This document shows, in pieces, positions 14,568 through 22,404 of a stretch of 44,524 bases of DNA. Positions within the stretch are counted from its first letter, which is position 1. Each line of letters opens with the position of its first letter. Below the pieces are notes generated by a model that had not been told where the DNA came from, searched no databases, and worked only from the letters and a program-made list of their open reading frames with translations. The DNA lies in contig VGXM01000006.1 in assembly GCA_016873295.1 (NCBI GenBank), positions 1-44,524 of the forward strand, read 5' to 3'. Source of the DNA: Phycisphaerae bacterium. Lineage in GTDB: Bacteria > Planctomycetota > Phycisphaerae > Phycisphaerales > UBA1924. Position numbers and translations under genes: made by a program.

Positions 14568-16766
14568 GTGGTCGCACTCTACACGCTCACGATCTTCCTC
14601 TCGGCGGCGTTGCTGTTCGTGGTGCAGCCGCTGGTGGCGAAGCTGGTGCTGCCGCAGGCGGGCGGGAGCCCGGCGGTGTGGACCACGTCCATGCTCTTCT
14701 TCCAGGCCCTGCTGCTGGCGGGGTACGGCTACGCCCACCTGCTGTCGCGCCGCCTGCCCCTGGGCGTCCAGGTCGTCACGCACGCGGCCCTGCTGGGGCT
14801 GGCGTGCCTGGCCCTGCCGATCGAGCTGCGGGGCGGGTCGCCCGACCCCTCGGCCGACCCGCGGGGGTGGCTGCTGTCGGCCCTGGCGCTCTCGGTGGGG
14901 CCGATGTTCCTCGCCGTCTCGACCACCGCCCCGCTGCTGCAGCGCTGGTTCTCGCGGACGCGGCACGCGCGGGCCCACGACCCGTACTTCCTGTACGCCG
15001 CCAGCAACGCCGGGAGCGTGCTGGGGCTCGTCGCGTTCCCGTTCGTGCTGGAGCCCTCGTTCGGGCTCTCGGAGCAGGGTCGGGGGTGGTCGGTGCTGTT
15101 CATGGCGCTGGCGGCCCTGATCGTCGCGTGCGGCGTGGCGTCGGCGGCGCGGAAGGGGTCGCGCCTGTCGCCGGCGCCGGAGGCCGCGTCGCCCTCGGTC
15201 GGGTGGCGCCGGCGGCTGTGGTGGATCACGCTGGCGGCGGTGCCGTCGAGCCTGCTCCTGGGCCTGACGCAGCACGTGACCTCCGAGGTCGCGACGCTCC
15301 CGCTCCTCTGGGTGCTCCCGCTGCTGCTGTACCTGGTCACGTTCATCCTGGCGTTCTCGACGGGCGTGCGCGTGGGGACGGAGCGCCTGGGGCGGTGGGC
15401 GGCCCTGGGGGCGCTGCTGCTGGCCCTGGTCATGCTCTCGAACGCGACGCAGCCGGCGGCGGCGATCGTGGCGGTGCACCTGCTCGGGTTCTTCGTGCTG
15501 GCGTGGATGTGCCACAAGCGCCTGGCCGACGACCGCCCGCCCGCGGATCGCCTGACCGAGTTCTACCTCTGGCTGGCGGTGGGCGGCGTGCTGGGGGGCG
15601 TGTTCAACGCCCTGGCGGCCCCCTCGCTCTTCGGCACGGTGATGGAGTACCCGCTGGCGATCGCGGCGGCGGTGTGGCTCCGGCCCGGCGTGGCGTGGGC
15701 GCGGCGGGCGTGGCTGGGGCCGGCCCTGGGCGCGGCCGGCGTCGCCGCCCTCATGGTCGCCCTCAACGCCGTGCGCCACCGACTCAGACTGGCCCCCGAG
15801 TCGTGGGAGATGATGACCGTGCAGGCCGGGTTCCCGGTGCTGCTGGCGCTGCTGTTCCTGCTGCGCGGGGCGGGGCGGTCCTTCGCCGCCGCGGTGCTCG
15901 TGATGGTGGTCGGGTCGGCGTGGTACTTCCAGCCCGGCACGCTGCTGCACCGCGAGCGCACGTTCTTCGGCGTGCACAAGGTGGTCACCGACTCGACGGG
16001 GGACTGGCACTCGCTGCTCCACGGCAACACGACCCACGGCCTCCAGAAGCGCGAGGGCCCGCCCCGCCTCGAGCCCACCACCTACTACCACCGCACCGGC
16101 CCCATCGGGCACGTCATCTTCACGCTCATGAAGGAGGACCGCTTCCGCAACGCCGGGCTGGTGGGCATGGGCGTGGGCACGCTGGCGGCGTACGCCCGCC
16201 CCCAGACCACCCTCACCTTCTTCGAGATCGACCGGGCCGTCATCGACATCGCGACGGGCGGGCGGCACTTCTGGTACATCTCCGAGGCCAAGGGCCCCGT
16301 CCGCGGCGTGCTGGGGGACGGTCGGCTCTCGCTGGCGGCGTCGGAGGAGTCGTTCGACCTGCTGGTCCTCGACGCCTTCTCCGCCGACGCCGTGCCCACC
16401 CACCTGCTCACCCTCGAGGCCTTCCGCGACGTCTACCTGGCGAGGCTGGCGCCGCGCGGATTGATCGCGGTGCACATCTCGAATCGCTACTTCGACCTGT
16501 TCCCGCCGCTCGCCCGCGTGGCGGGCGAGCTGGGGATCGCGGCGGCGATCGCGCGCGACGACCTGGTGTCGTTCGAGATGGAGCAGGTGGGCAAGTACCC
16601 CTCGACGTGGGTGGTGATGGCCCGCGAGAAGGCGGACCTGTCGGGGCTGCTCTCCAACCCGGGCTGGCAGCCCCTGACCCCCGCCCAGGCCGGCGACCTG
16701 TGGACCGACGACACCAACAGCCTCCTCCCCCTCCTCAAGCGCGACGTGTGGCAGTTGGCGCGGTAG
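14568..16766 (+). CDS. Membrane-fused spermidine-synthase-like protein
   Basis: The 732-residue protein starts at GTG 14568 directly before the first helix (VVALYTLTIFLSAALLFVVQ). The N-terminal 440 residues hold many transmembrane segments with the family's opening 'QPLVAKLVLPQAGGSPAVW' and 'YFLYAASNAGSVLGL'. The C-terminal domain (about 490-730) is a Rossmann methyltransferase-like aminopropyltransferase fold: GLVGMGVGTLAAY, LTFFEIDRAVIDIA, LLVLDAFSADAVPTHLLTLEA. Proteins of this 'fused MFS/spermidine synthase' type are widespread; the GxGxG and D-A-F-S-x-D-A-x-P motifs are kept, but whether they make polyamines is unproven. It is divergent from the HAD gene and ends 141 nt before aroC. Confidence 0.87.
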   Translation: MVALYTLTIFLSAALLFVVQPLVAKLVLPQAGGSPAVWTTSMLFFQALLLAGYGYAHLLSRRLPLGVQVVTHAALLGLACLALPIELRGGSPDPSADPRGWLLSALALSVGPMFLAVSTTAPLLQRWFSRTRHARAHDPYFLYAASNAGSVLGLVAFPFVLEPSFGLSEQGRGWSVLFMALAALIVACGVASAARKGSRLSPAPEAASPSVGWRRRLWWITLAAVPSSLLLGLTQHVTSEVATLPLLWVLPLLLYLVTFILAFSTGVRVGTERLGRWAALGALLLALVMLSNATQPAAAIVAVHLLGFFVLAWMCHKRLADDRPPADRLTEFYLWLAVGGVLGGVFNALAAPSLFGTVMEYPLAIAAAVWLRPGVAWARRAWLGPALGAAGVAALMVALNAVRHRLRLAPESWEMMTVQAGFPVLLALLFLLRGAGRSFAAAVLVMVVGSAWYFQPGTLLHRERTFFGVHKVVTDSTGDWHSLLHGNTTHGLQKREGPPRLEPTTYYHRTGPIGHVIFTLMKEDRFRNAGLVGMGVGTLAAYARPQTTLTFFEIDRAVIDIATGGRHFWYISEAKGPVRGVLGDGRLSLAASEESFDLLVLDAFSADAVPTHLLTLEAFRDVYLARLAPRGLIAVHISNRYFDLFPPLARVAGELGIAAAIARDDLVSFEMEQVGKYPSTWVVMAREKADLSGLLSNPGWQPLTPAQAGDLWTDDTNSLLPLLKRDVWQLAR

Positions 16767-16814
16767 GGGCGGGGCCTTTCAGGCCCCGACGGGAGCTGGA
16801 AAGCCCCCGCCCCG
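16766..16814. repeat. Dispersed 48-bp hairpin element, copy 1
   Basis: Outer arms ggggcggggc and gcccccgcccc enclose an inner hairpin (ggggcct, ttc, aggcccc). A close relative lies at 43803-43850. This copy starts at the last base of the preceding stop codon and may serve as its terminator. Confidence 0.65.
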
Positions 16815-16895
16815 CGTCGGAGTCCGTTCGGCCGTTCGCCCATTCGACCCCTCTGGCCCATGGGCCCTCTCTCCCCGTCCCCCTCCCTCTCCCGA

Positions 16896-16901
16896 TACCG
16901 T
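16896..16901 (+). promoter_or_regulatory. Proximal -10 box of aroC (leaderless type)
   Basis: TACCGT, tcccc (5 nt), ATG at 16907; no Shine-Dalgarno sequence. Confidence 0.5.
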
Positions 16902-16906
16902 TCCCC

Positions 16907-18100
16907 ATGCCCACGCTCGACTACCAGACCGCCGGGGAATCGCACGGGCCGGCCCTGCTCACGATCGTCACGGGCGTCCCCGCCGGGCTCGCGTTTGACG
17001 CGGGGTTCATCAATGGTGAACTGGCACGACGCCAGGGCGGGTACGGGCGGGGCGGTCGGCAGAACATCGAGAAGGACCGCGTGACGGTCCTTGCGGGCGT
17101 CCGCCGGGGCAGGACCACCGGCGCGCCCGTCGCGCTCCAGATCGTGAACCGGGACTCGCGTCTGGACGACCCGGGCAAGACCCCCGCGGTGTACCGCCCG
17201 CGCCCGGGTCACGCCGACCTGGCCGGCAGCGTCAAGTGGCTGACCACCGACTGCCGCGACACGCTGGAGCGGGCCAGCGCCCGCGAGACAGCCGCCCGCG
17301 TCGCCGCCGGGGCCCTGGCGCGGCTGGTGCTGCGGGTCGTCGGCATCGAGACCTTCGGGTTCGTGCGCTCGATCCTGGACGCGGCGACCGATCTTGAGGT
17401 GAGGGAGGACAACTGGCGCGCGCTGGCGGCGGTCCGCGACGCCAGCGATACCTACTGCCCCGATCCCGACGCCAGCGAGCGCCAGCGGGCCGCGATCCGC
17501 CGGGCCAAGGTGGACCAGGACACGGTGGGCGGGCTGGTCGAGACCCACGTCTTCGGGTGCCCGCCGGGGATCGGCTCGTGCGTGGACTGGCGCCTGAAAC
17601 TGGACGCGCGGCTGGCGTACGCGGTCATGGGAGTGCAGGCCATCAAGTGCGTGGAGATCGGGCTGGGGAAGGGCTGCGGCGCGCGCCCGGGCTCGAACGT
17701 GCACGACCCGATCGTGTTCGATGCGGCGCGTCGGCAATCGCCCTCGCTCGGGTTCGTGCGCACGAGCAACAACGCGGGGGGGACGGAGGGGGGCATGACC
17801 AACGGGCAGCCGGTGGTCGTGCGGGCGACCATGAAGCCCATCTCGACGCTCCTGCGGGGCATGCCCAGCGTCGACCTGAACACCAAGGCGCCCGAGCGGT
17901 CGGCGTACGAGCGGAGCGACGTGTGCGCCGTGCCCGCGGCCAGCGTGGTCGTCGAGAACGTCGCGGCGTTCGAGGTGGCCCGGTGCCTGCTCGAAAAGAT
18001 CGGCGGCGACAGCGTGCTGGAGATGCGGACCAACTTCGAGAGCTACATGAAGTACGCGTCGATGCTGCCCCTCGACCCGCCCGAGACGACGCTGGCTTAG
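16907..18100 (+). CDS. aroC: Chorismate synthase
   Basis: The 397-residue enzyme converts 5-enolpyruvylshikimate-3-phosphate to chorismate with reduced FMN, the last shikimate-pathway step. All family signatures are visible: TAGESHGPALLTIVTG near the N-terminus (GESHG), RRQGGYGRGGRQNIEKD, RPGHADLAGSVKW, RASARETAARVAAGALA, and toward the C-terminus TSNNAGGTEGGMTNGQPVVVRATMKPISTL. The length fits the longer bacterial type. Its stop overlaps the stop of the convergent permease gene by 4 nt (TTAG). The product chorismate is the substrate of TrpE encoded upstream at 5701, but the two genes are not in one operon. Confidence 0.95.
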   Translation: MPTLDYQTAGESHGPALLTIVTGVPAGLAFDAGFINGELARRQGGYGRGGRQNIEKDRVTVLAGVRRGRTTGAPVALQIVNRDSRLDDPGKTPAVYRPRPGHADLAGSVKWLTTDCRDTLERASARETAARVAAGALARLVLRVVGIETFGFVRSILDAATDLEVREDNWRALAAVRDASDTYCPDPDASERQRAAIRRAKVDQDTVGGLVETHVFGCPPGIGSCVDWRLKLDARLAYAVMGVQAIKCVEIGLGKGCGARPGSNVHDPIVFDAARRQSPSLGFVRTSNNAGGTEGGMTNGQPVVVRATMKPISTLLRGMPSVDLNTKAPERSAYERSDVCAVPAASVVVENVAAFEVARCLLEKIGGDSVLEMRTNFESYMKYASMLPLDPPETTLA

Positions 18101-19404
18101 ACCCGCCGCAAGCGCCGCCAGACCCAGTATGCCGGGAAGCCCGCCGCGAGGATCCCCAGCCACGGCAGCGTGTCGCGGGGCGACTCGGCGATGGCCAGCC
18201 CCGTCATGGTGGCGGCGGCGAGGACGAAGAGGGCCGGCACGGCGGGGTAGCCCGGGCAGCGGAAGGGGCGCTGGGCGTCGGGGCGCTTGAGACGGAAGAC
18301 GAAGATCGAGGCGGCGGCCAGCCCGTAGAAGATCCACATGGTGAAGACGAAGCCGCCGGCGAGCTTCTCGAAGGTGCCGACGAACCACGCCGCCAGGCAC
18401 GAGAGGCCCATCTGCACCCAGAGGGCGGTGTCGGGCGTCTTGAAGGTCGGGTGCATGCGGGCCAGGGGCGTGAAGAGCAATCCGTCGCGGGCCTGGGCGA
18501 AGGTGACGCGGGCGCCGGTGAGGATCGAGCCGTGCGTCGAGCCGGCGGTGGAGACGATCACGATGAGCGTGACGATCACGCCCGCCGCGGGCCCGATCAG
18601 GCGTTCCATGACGGTTGGAGCGACGGTGGGCACGCCCCGCATCTCCGCGAGGGGCATCATCCACATGTACACGGCGTTGACGGCGAGGTACAGGGCCGTG
18701 ACCACGCCCACCGCCCACAGGAAGGCCCGGGGGAGGTTGCGTTGCGGCTCCTTGACCTCGCCCGCGATCGCCCCCACGTCGCTCCAGCCGTCGTAGGTCC
18801 AGAGGATCGCGGCCATGACGGGGGCCAGGGCCAGCCAGCGGTAGGACGGGCCCTCCTGGGGTTGGAGGTTCTCGCCCGAGCCCTTGACGAGCGCGAGGGC
18901 GAGCGTGACGATGGCGGCCAGGGCCAGGGCCTTGATGACGGTGAAGAAGAGGGCGACGCCGGCGCCCAGGCGCACGCCGCGGACGTTCACGACGGTGAGC
19001 GCGACGATCAGGAAGATCGTGGAGAGGCGCGGGTCCCAGTCGACGCCCAGGAGCTTGTTGACGTGCTCGCCGAAGACGATGGCGATGCCGGCGGCGGCCA
19101 GGGGCTTGGTGACGAGCATGTACGTCCAGCCGAAGACGAAGGCGGCGCCCCTGCCCCACCCCTCGCGGAGGAAGACGTACACGCCGCCGGAGTGCGGGTA
19201 CATGCAGGCCAGCTCGGCGCAGGTGAGGGCGCCGAAGAGGGAGAGCAGCCCGCCGACGCCCCAGAGGATCAGGATCAGGGCGGGGCTGGACAGTTCCATG
19301 GCGATCGACGTGGGCGTGCGGAAGATGCCCGAGCCGATCATGATGCCGACGGAGATGGCGGCGGCGCCCCAGAAGCCGACGGAGCGAGGAAGGTCCTGAT
19401 CCAC
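18097..19404 (-). CDS. APC-superfamily amino acid permease
   Basis: A 435-residue polytopic transporter with about 12 hydrophobic segments. The opening GFWGAAAISVGIMIGSGIFRTP is the conserved first helix with the G-S-G-I-F substrate-binding bend; VGAIAGEVKEPQRNLPRAF is the usual loop after helix 6. This is the amino acid-polyamine-organocation family; the substrate is unknown. The open frame extends upstream to 19503 but reads through a dispersed palindrome there (SSGTGLWPVSSIPTQP). The start is placed at GTG 19404, six nt downstream of a TACCCT box. The gene converges on aroC with a 4-nt overlap of stop codons. Confidence 0.88.
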   Translation of the reverse strand: MDQDLPRSVGFWGAAAISVGIMIGSGIFRTPTSIAMELSSPALILILWGVGGLLSLFGALTCAELACMYPHSGGVYVFLREGWGRGAAFVFGWTYMLVTKPLAAAGIAIVFGEHVNKLLGVDWDPRLSTIFLIVALTVVNVRGVRLGAGVALFFTVIKALALAAIVTLALALVKGSGENLQPQEGPSYRWLALAPVMAAILWTYDGWSDVGAIAGEVKEPQRNLPRAFLWAVGVVTALYLAVNAVYMWMMPLAEMRGVPTVAPTVMERLIGPAAGVIVTLIVIVSTAGSTHGSILTGARVTFAQARDGLLFTPLARMHPTFKTPDTALWVQMGLSCLAAWFVGTFEKLAGGFVFTMWIFYGLAAASIFVFRLKRPDAQRPFRCPGYPAVPALFVLAAATMTGLAIAESPRDTLPWLGILAAGFPAYWVWRRLRRV

Positions 19405-19410
19405 GGGCGG

Positions 19411-19416
19411 AGGGTA
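19411..19416 (-). promoter_or_regulatory. Proximal -10 box of the APC permease gene (leaderless type)
   Basis: Minus strand: TACCCT, ccgccc (6 nt), GTG at 19404. Confidence 0.6.
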
Positions 19417-19425
19417 CCAGAACCG

Positions 19426-19496
19426 GTGGGACCGGCCTCCGGCCGGTGTTTTGGGTTGGGTGGGAATCGAGGAAACCGGCCAGAGGCCGGTCCCAC
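19426..19496. repeat. Dispersed 71-bp palindromic element, intergenic copy
   Basis: Left arm 19426-19447 (gtgggaccggcctccggccggt) and right arm 19475-19496 (accggccagaggccggtcccac shape) are 22 nt each and nearly perfect inverted repeats, with a 27-nt centre. A second copy lies at 22004-22076 inside the btuF-like gene. Confidence 0.85.
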
Positions 19497-19609
19497 TGCT
19501 CACTGTTCACCATTCACATCGGCTCCCACGGGAAGCCGGGCGGGGCCCTGCCCGGCACCAAAGGGGCCGCAAGCGCCAGCGTGCTTCGAAGAGGGCGCTT
19601 GGTCACAGG

Positions 19610-21061
19610 TCACGACTGGCCACTCGGACCCGGTCGCGCCTTGAACAGATCAACCACACGCTCTGCTAGGGCGACCTGCTCTTCAGTCATGATCGGGGCG
19701 AGCTGGTCGCGGAGGCGCTGAGCGTCAGCGTGGCGCCCGTCTGCAGCGAGCGTCGACCAGAAGTAGGCCTCGACTGGGTCCTGCGGAACAGTGTCGTCCC
19801 GATGGTGCTTTTCAGCGAGCCTGAACTGCGCCTCTGAGTGCCCCTGCTCCGCGGAGCGGGTCAGCAACTCGACCGCCATTGAATCGTCCTTCGGGATGCC
19901 ACGCCCCGCCTCGGCCATGAGACTGAGTCTGAACTGCGCTGTGGCGCATCTCTGCTCGGCAGCGCGGGCGTACCAGCCCGCGGCGACGCTCTCGTTCTTA
20001 GGAACCCCACGTCCCTCTTCGTGCATGCGGGCGAGGTACAACTGCGCGCGGTCATGACCCTGCTCGGCCGCGCACGTGTACCACACCGCTGCCATGCACT
20101 CGTCTTTCGGTGTGCCGCGCGCGAGCTCGTGCAGGAGGGCGAGCACGAACTGCGCCGTCGCTTGCCCTCCCTCCGCTGCGCGGGTGAGCAAATCAAGGAG
20201 CTTGCGCCTCTCCTTCGGCGGCCTCTCAGAAACCGCGTCGACAACGAAACACGCGAGACACAATCCTGCCAAGGGGTCCCCTTGCTCGGCAGCACATAGC
20301 CACCACTTCGCCGCCTCACACCAGTCTTTTGGGACACCGTTTCCGATGGAGCACCTCAGCCCGAAGAGGAGTTGGGCTTCGGGGCATCCGCCCGCCGCTG
20401 ACCGGGCAAACCACTTCGTCGCTTCGAAGTCGTCCTTCGGAACGCCGTTCCCCTTGACATACATGTGCGCGAGATTGCACTGCGCCTCAGCCAGCTCCTG
20501 CTCGGCGGCACGCTTGTACATGCCCACGGCCTTCCCCGCGTCCTCTTTGACCCCACGGCCTTGCTCGTACATGACGCCGAGATTGCACTGGGCTTCGGCA
20601 TGCCCCTGCACGGCCGCCCGGGTGTACCAGCCCGCCGCGGCCTGCTCATCCTGCGACGCCCCCCGGCCTTCAGCAAGTCGGAGGGCCAGCATGAACTGCG
20701 CCTTGGCATTGCCGTTCTTGGCTGCGAGCTCGTACAACGCCGTTGCCGCCTGCTCGTCCATCGGAACGCCTCGTCCCCTGGCGTACCGAGCAGCGAGCAG
20801 GCGCTGGGCTTCCGCGTCGAGAGGCTCAGCGGCACGAACGAGGCGCTCCAACGCAGCGCGATCATCGTCGGGCTCCCCCCGCTCTCGAAGGAGCGGCGGG
20901 TCGCCCGCGCGCCCCGGCTCCTCCTTGCTCTCATTGGCTCGGCGCGCGAGCGCCCGATCGCCCGAGCGCGAGGCACGCCCGCTGTCCCTTACATCATCCT
21001 CAGGGTTGGCGCGAGCGGCTGGCGTCTGCGGCGGCGGCTCGCTTCCGATGAGTTGCGGCAT
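19610..21061 (-). CDS. Sel1-repeat (SLR) protein
   Basis: A 483-residue protein made of about ten Sel1-like repeats from residue 80 to 455, each with the pattern 'A..W...AA..G...AQ..L...Y..GRGV.KD' (for example GYVKGNGVPKDDFEATKWF-like units). The N-terminal 75 residues are charged and low-complexity. No signal peptide is present, so it is probably cytoplasmic. Sel1 repeats are protein-interaction scaffolds; the partner is unknown. ATG 21061 is preceded by aaggag 8 nt upstream and by a good promoter. Base composition is visibly less GC-rich than its neighbours, with more varied third positions, which may indicate recent acquisition. Confidence 0.85.
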   Translation of the reverse strand: MPQLIGSEPPPQTPAARANPEDDVRDSGRASRSGDRALARRANESKEEPGRAGDPPLLRERGEPDDDRAALERLVRAAEPLDAEAQRLLAARYARGRGVPMDEQAATALYELAAKNGNAKAQFMLALRLAEGRGASQDEQAAAGWYTRAAVQGHAEAQCNLGVMYEQGRGVKEDAGKAVGMYKRAAEQELAEAQCNLAHMYVKGNGVPKDDFEATKWFARSAAGGCPEAQLLFGLRCSIGNGVPKDWCEAAKWWLCAAEQGDPLAGLCLACFVVDAVSERPPKERRKLLDLLTRAAEGGQATAQFVLALLHELARGTPKDECMAAVWYTCAAEQGHDRAQLYLARMHEEGRGVPKNESVAAGWYARAAEQRCATAQFRLSLMAEAGRGIPKDDSMAVELLTRSAEQGHSEAQFRLAEKHHRDDTVPQDPVEAYFWSTLAADGRHADAQRLRDQLAPIMTEEQVALAERVVDLFKARPGPSGQS

Positions 21062-21375
21062 TGCTGGCTCCTTGATGGGACTTGCCCCACTCTATCGAAG
21101 CCGGTCCCGCGATGCAACGGCCCGCAGCCGGAATTCGCTCCAATCGTCGAGAAAAGAGCTGCCCGTCGGCCCAAGATCGACGGCACGCGATTGTCGCTTG
21201 TTTCTAGTGCCAGAGTCGACTTCGCGCGATTGCGCTCCGCAAGAACTTGTGTTTCTATCCACCAGTCTCAAAACACGAGACTGCACACCACCGGCACAAC
21301 ACCTCGAAACACACAACGATCAATGTACACTGCACTCTCTGTTTTGAACCCAGAAACAAGCGAGCGTCACCTTTG
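21062..21375. other. AT-richer intergenic region
   Basis: 314 nt between the Sel1 gene and the btuF-like gene. It is clearly lower in GC than the rest of the window, particularly 21180-21375. It holds the Sel1 promoter at its left end. I see no RNA gene, open frame of merit, or cobalamin riboswitch. It is transcribed toward from the right by the btuF-like gene, with no obvious terminator hairpin. Confidence 0.5.
21089..21117 (-). promoter_or_regulatory. Promoter of the Sel1-repeat gene
   Basis: Minus strand: TTGCAT (21117-21112), 17 nt, TAGAGT (21094-21089), giving a leader of about 20 nt with an aaggag ribosome-binding site before ATG 21061. Confidence 0.55.
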
Positions 21376-22290
21376 TTACTGCCTGGGCGGAAATGCCTCC
21401 CACGGGAACCCCGGCGGGGTCAGGTCGGGTCGGCGCTGCAGCCAGGAGACAAGCCACTCGAAGGCGTCGATGAGGCGCGGGCCGGGGCGGTGGAACATCT
21501 GGTGGCCGTCGACGAGGGCGACGCGGCGGCCGCGGACGGCGGGGAGGTCGGGCCACCAGGGTTTGCGGGCCAGTTCGTGGGCACCGCGGCGGGCTTGTCC
21601 GAGGTCCAGGCCGCGGGGGCAGATGATGATGGCGTCGGGGCGCGTGGCGGCGAAGACGTCGTCGGGGACGCGGACGCCGGGACCGGCGCGTCGGAAGGCG
21701 GCCTGGGGGCCGATGGCGGCGCCGGCCTCGGGCGGGGCCCGCGTCGGGTTGAGCGGGTGGCGCCCGCCGGCACGCTCGATGAGTTGCGGCGTCCAGAGCC
21801 CGGCGACGTGGAGCGGGTCGGTCCATTCGAGGAAGGCGACGGTCGGTCCCTCTTCGAAGGAGGGGACGTGGTCGAGGGCGGCGTAGAGGCGCTCGCGGAG
21901 GCGGACGACGGCGTCGCGGGCCTGGGACTCGCGCGCGATGGCGCGGCCGACGGTCAGGATGTCGTCGAGGACGCCTTCGAGGGTGGTGGGGTTGAGGCTG
22001 ACGGTGGGATCGGCCTCCGGCCGGTGGCTCTGGTCCTTGGGCACCACTGAGGAGACCGGCCGGGGGCCGGTGCCACTGGGGCCCCGGGTCAGGATGACGT
22101 CGGGGGCGAGGCGGTCCAGCAACTCGGTGTCGATGGCACGGCCGAGTTCGGCGGGGGTGGTGAGGGGGGGCAGGGCGCGCACGTCGGGGGGGAAGTCGCA
22201 CTCGTGGGAGCGGCCCACGAGGTCGGCCCTGGCGCCCAGGAGGCAGACGATCTCGGTGGCGGCGGGGTGGAGGCTGACGACCCGTGGCAT
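21376..22290 (-). CDS. BtuF-like cobalamin-binding protein with an in-frame palindromic insertion
   Basis: A 304-residue periplasmic-binding-protein-2 (helical backbone) family member. The start is diagnostic: MPRVVSLHPAATEIVCLLGA then LVGRSHECDFPPDV, as in cobalamin-binding BtuF-like proteins. No signal peptide is present, which is common in this subgroup. Later segments VSLNPTTLEGVLDDILTVGRA and AFLEWTDPLHVAGLWTPQLIERAGG also fit. Between VILTRG and TVSLNP the usual segment with a conserved Cys pair ('QDLCxVCAV' type) is absent; residues about 72-96 are instead encoded by a 73-bp palindromic repeat (see repeat entry). The start has TACCCT 7 nt upstream. Function may be retained or lost. Confidence 0.85.
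   Translation of the reverse strand: MPRVVSLHPAATEIVCLLGARADLVGRSHECDFPPDVRALPPLTTPAELGRAIDTELLDRLAPDVILTRGPSGTGPRPVSSVVPKDQSHRPEADPTVSLNPTTLEGVLDDILTVGRAIARESQARDAVVRLRERLYAALDHVPSFEEGPTVAFLEWTDPLHVAGLWTPQLIERAGGRHPLNPTRAPPEAGAAIGPQAAFRRAGPGVRVPDDVFAATRPDAIIICPRGLDLGQARRGAHELARKPWWPDLPAVRGRRVALVDGHQMFHRPGPRLIDAFEWLVSWLQRRPDLTPPGFPWEAFPPRQ
22004..22076. repeat. Dispersed palindromic element, copy inside the btuF-like CDS
   Basis: Left arm 22004-22025 matches the 19426 copy at 21 of 22 positions; right arm 22055-22076 matches at 19 of 22; centre 29 nt. Total length 73 bp. Read on the minus strand both copies give related peptides in the same frame (SGTGLWPVSS at 19 kb, SGTGPRPVSS here). Confidence 0.85.
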
Positions 22291-22297
22291 GGGCGGG

Positions 22298-22303
22298 AGG
22301 GTA
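22298..22303 (-). promoter_or_regulatory. Proximal -10 box of the btuF-like gene (leaderless type)
   Basis: Minus strand: TACCCT, cccgccc (7 nt), ATG at 22290. Confidence 0.6.
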
Positions 22304-22404
22304 CGGGTGCAGCCGTCGGCGGCCTCGGCGGTATCACGGTACTGTTGGGGCGTTGCGGCCCGGGCCGGCTTGGAGGGCGGGGGCGGGCCGAGGAGACGAT
22401 CTCG

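Noticed and set aside
19404..19503. N-terminal extension of the APC permease to 19503
   Set aside because: The extra residues are the translation of the palindromic element; homologues begin just before the first helix, and a TACCCT box sits 6 nt before GTG 19404.
21062..22404. Cobalamin riboswitch near the btuF-like gene
   Set aside because: The ATG has a -10 box only 7 nt upstream, leaving no leader, and no B12-box-like sequence was seen in the adjacent gaps.
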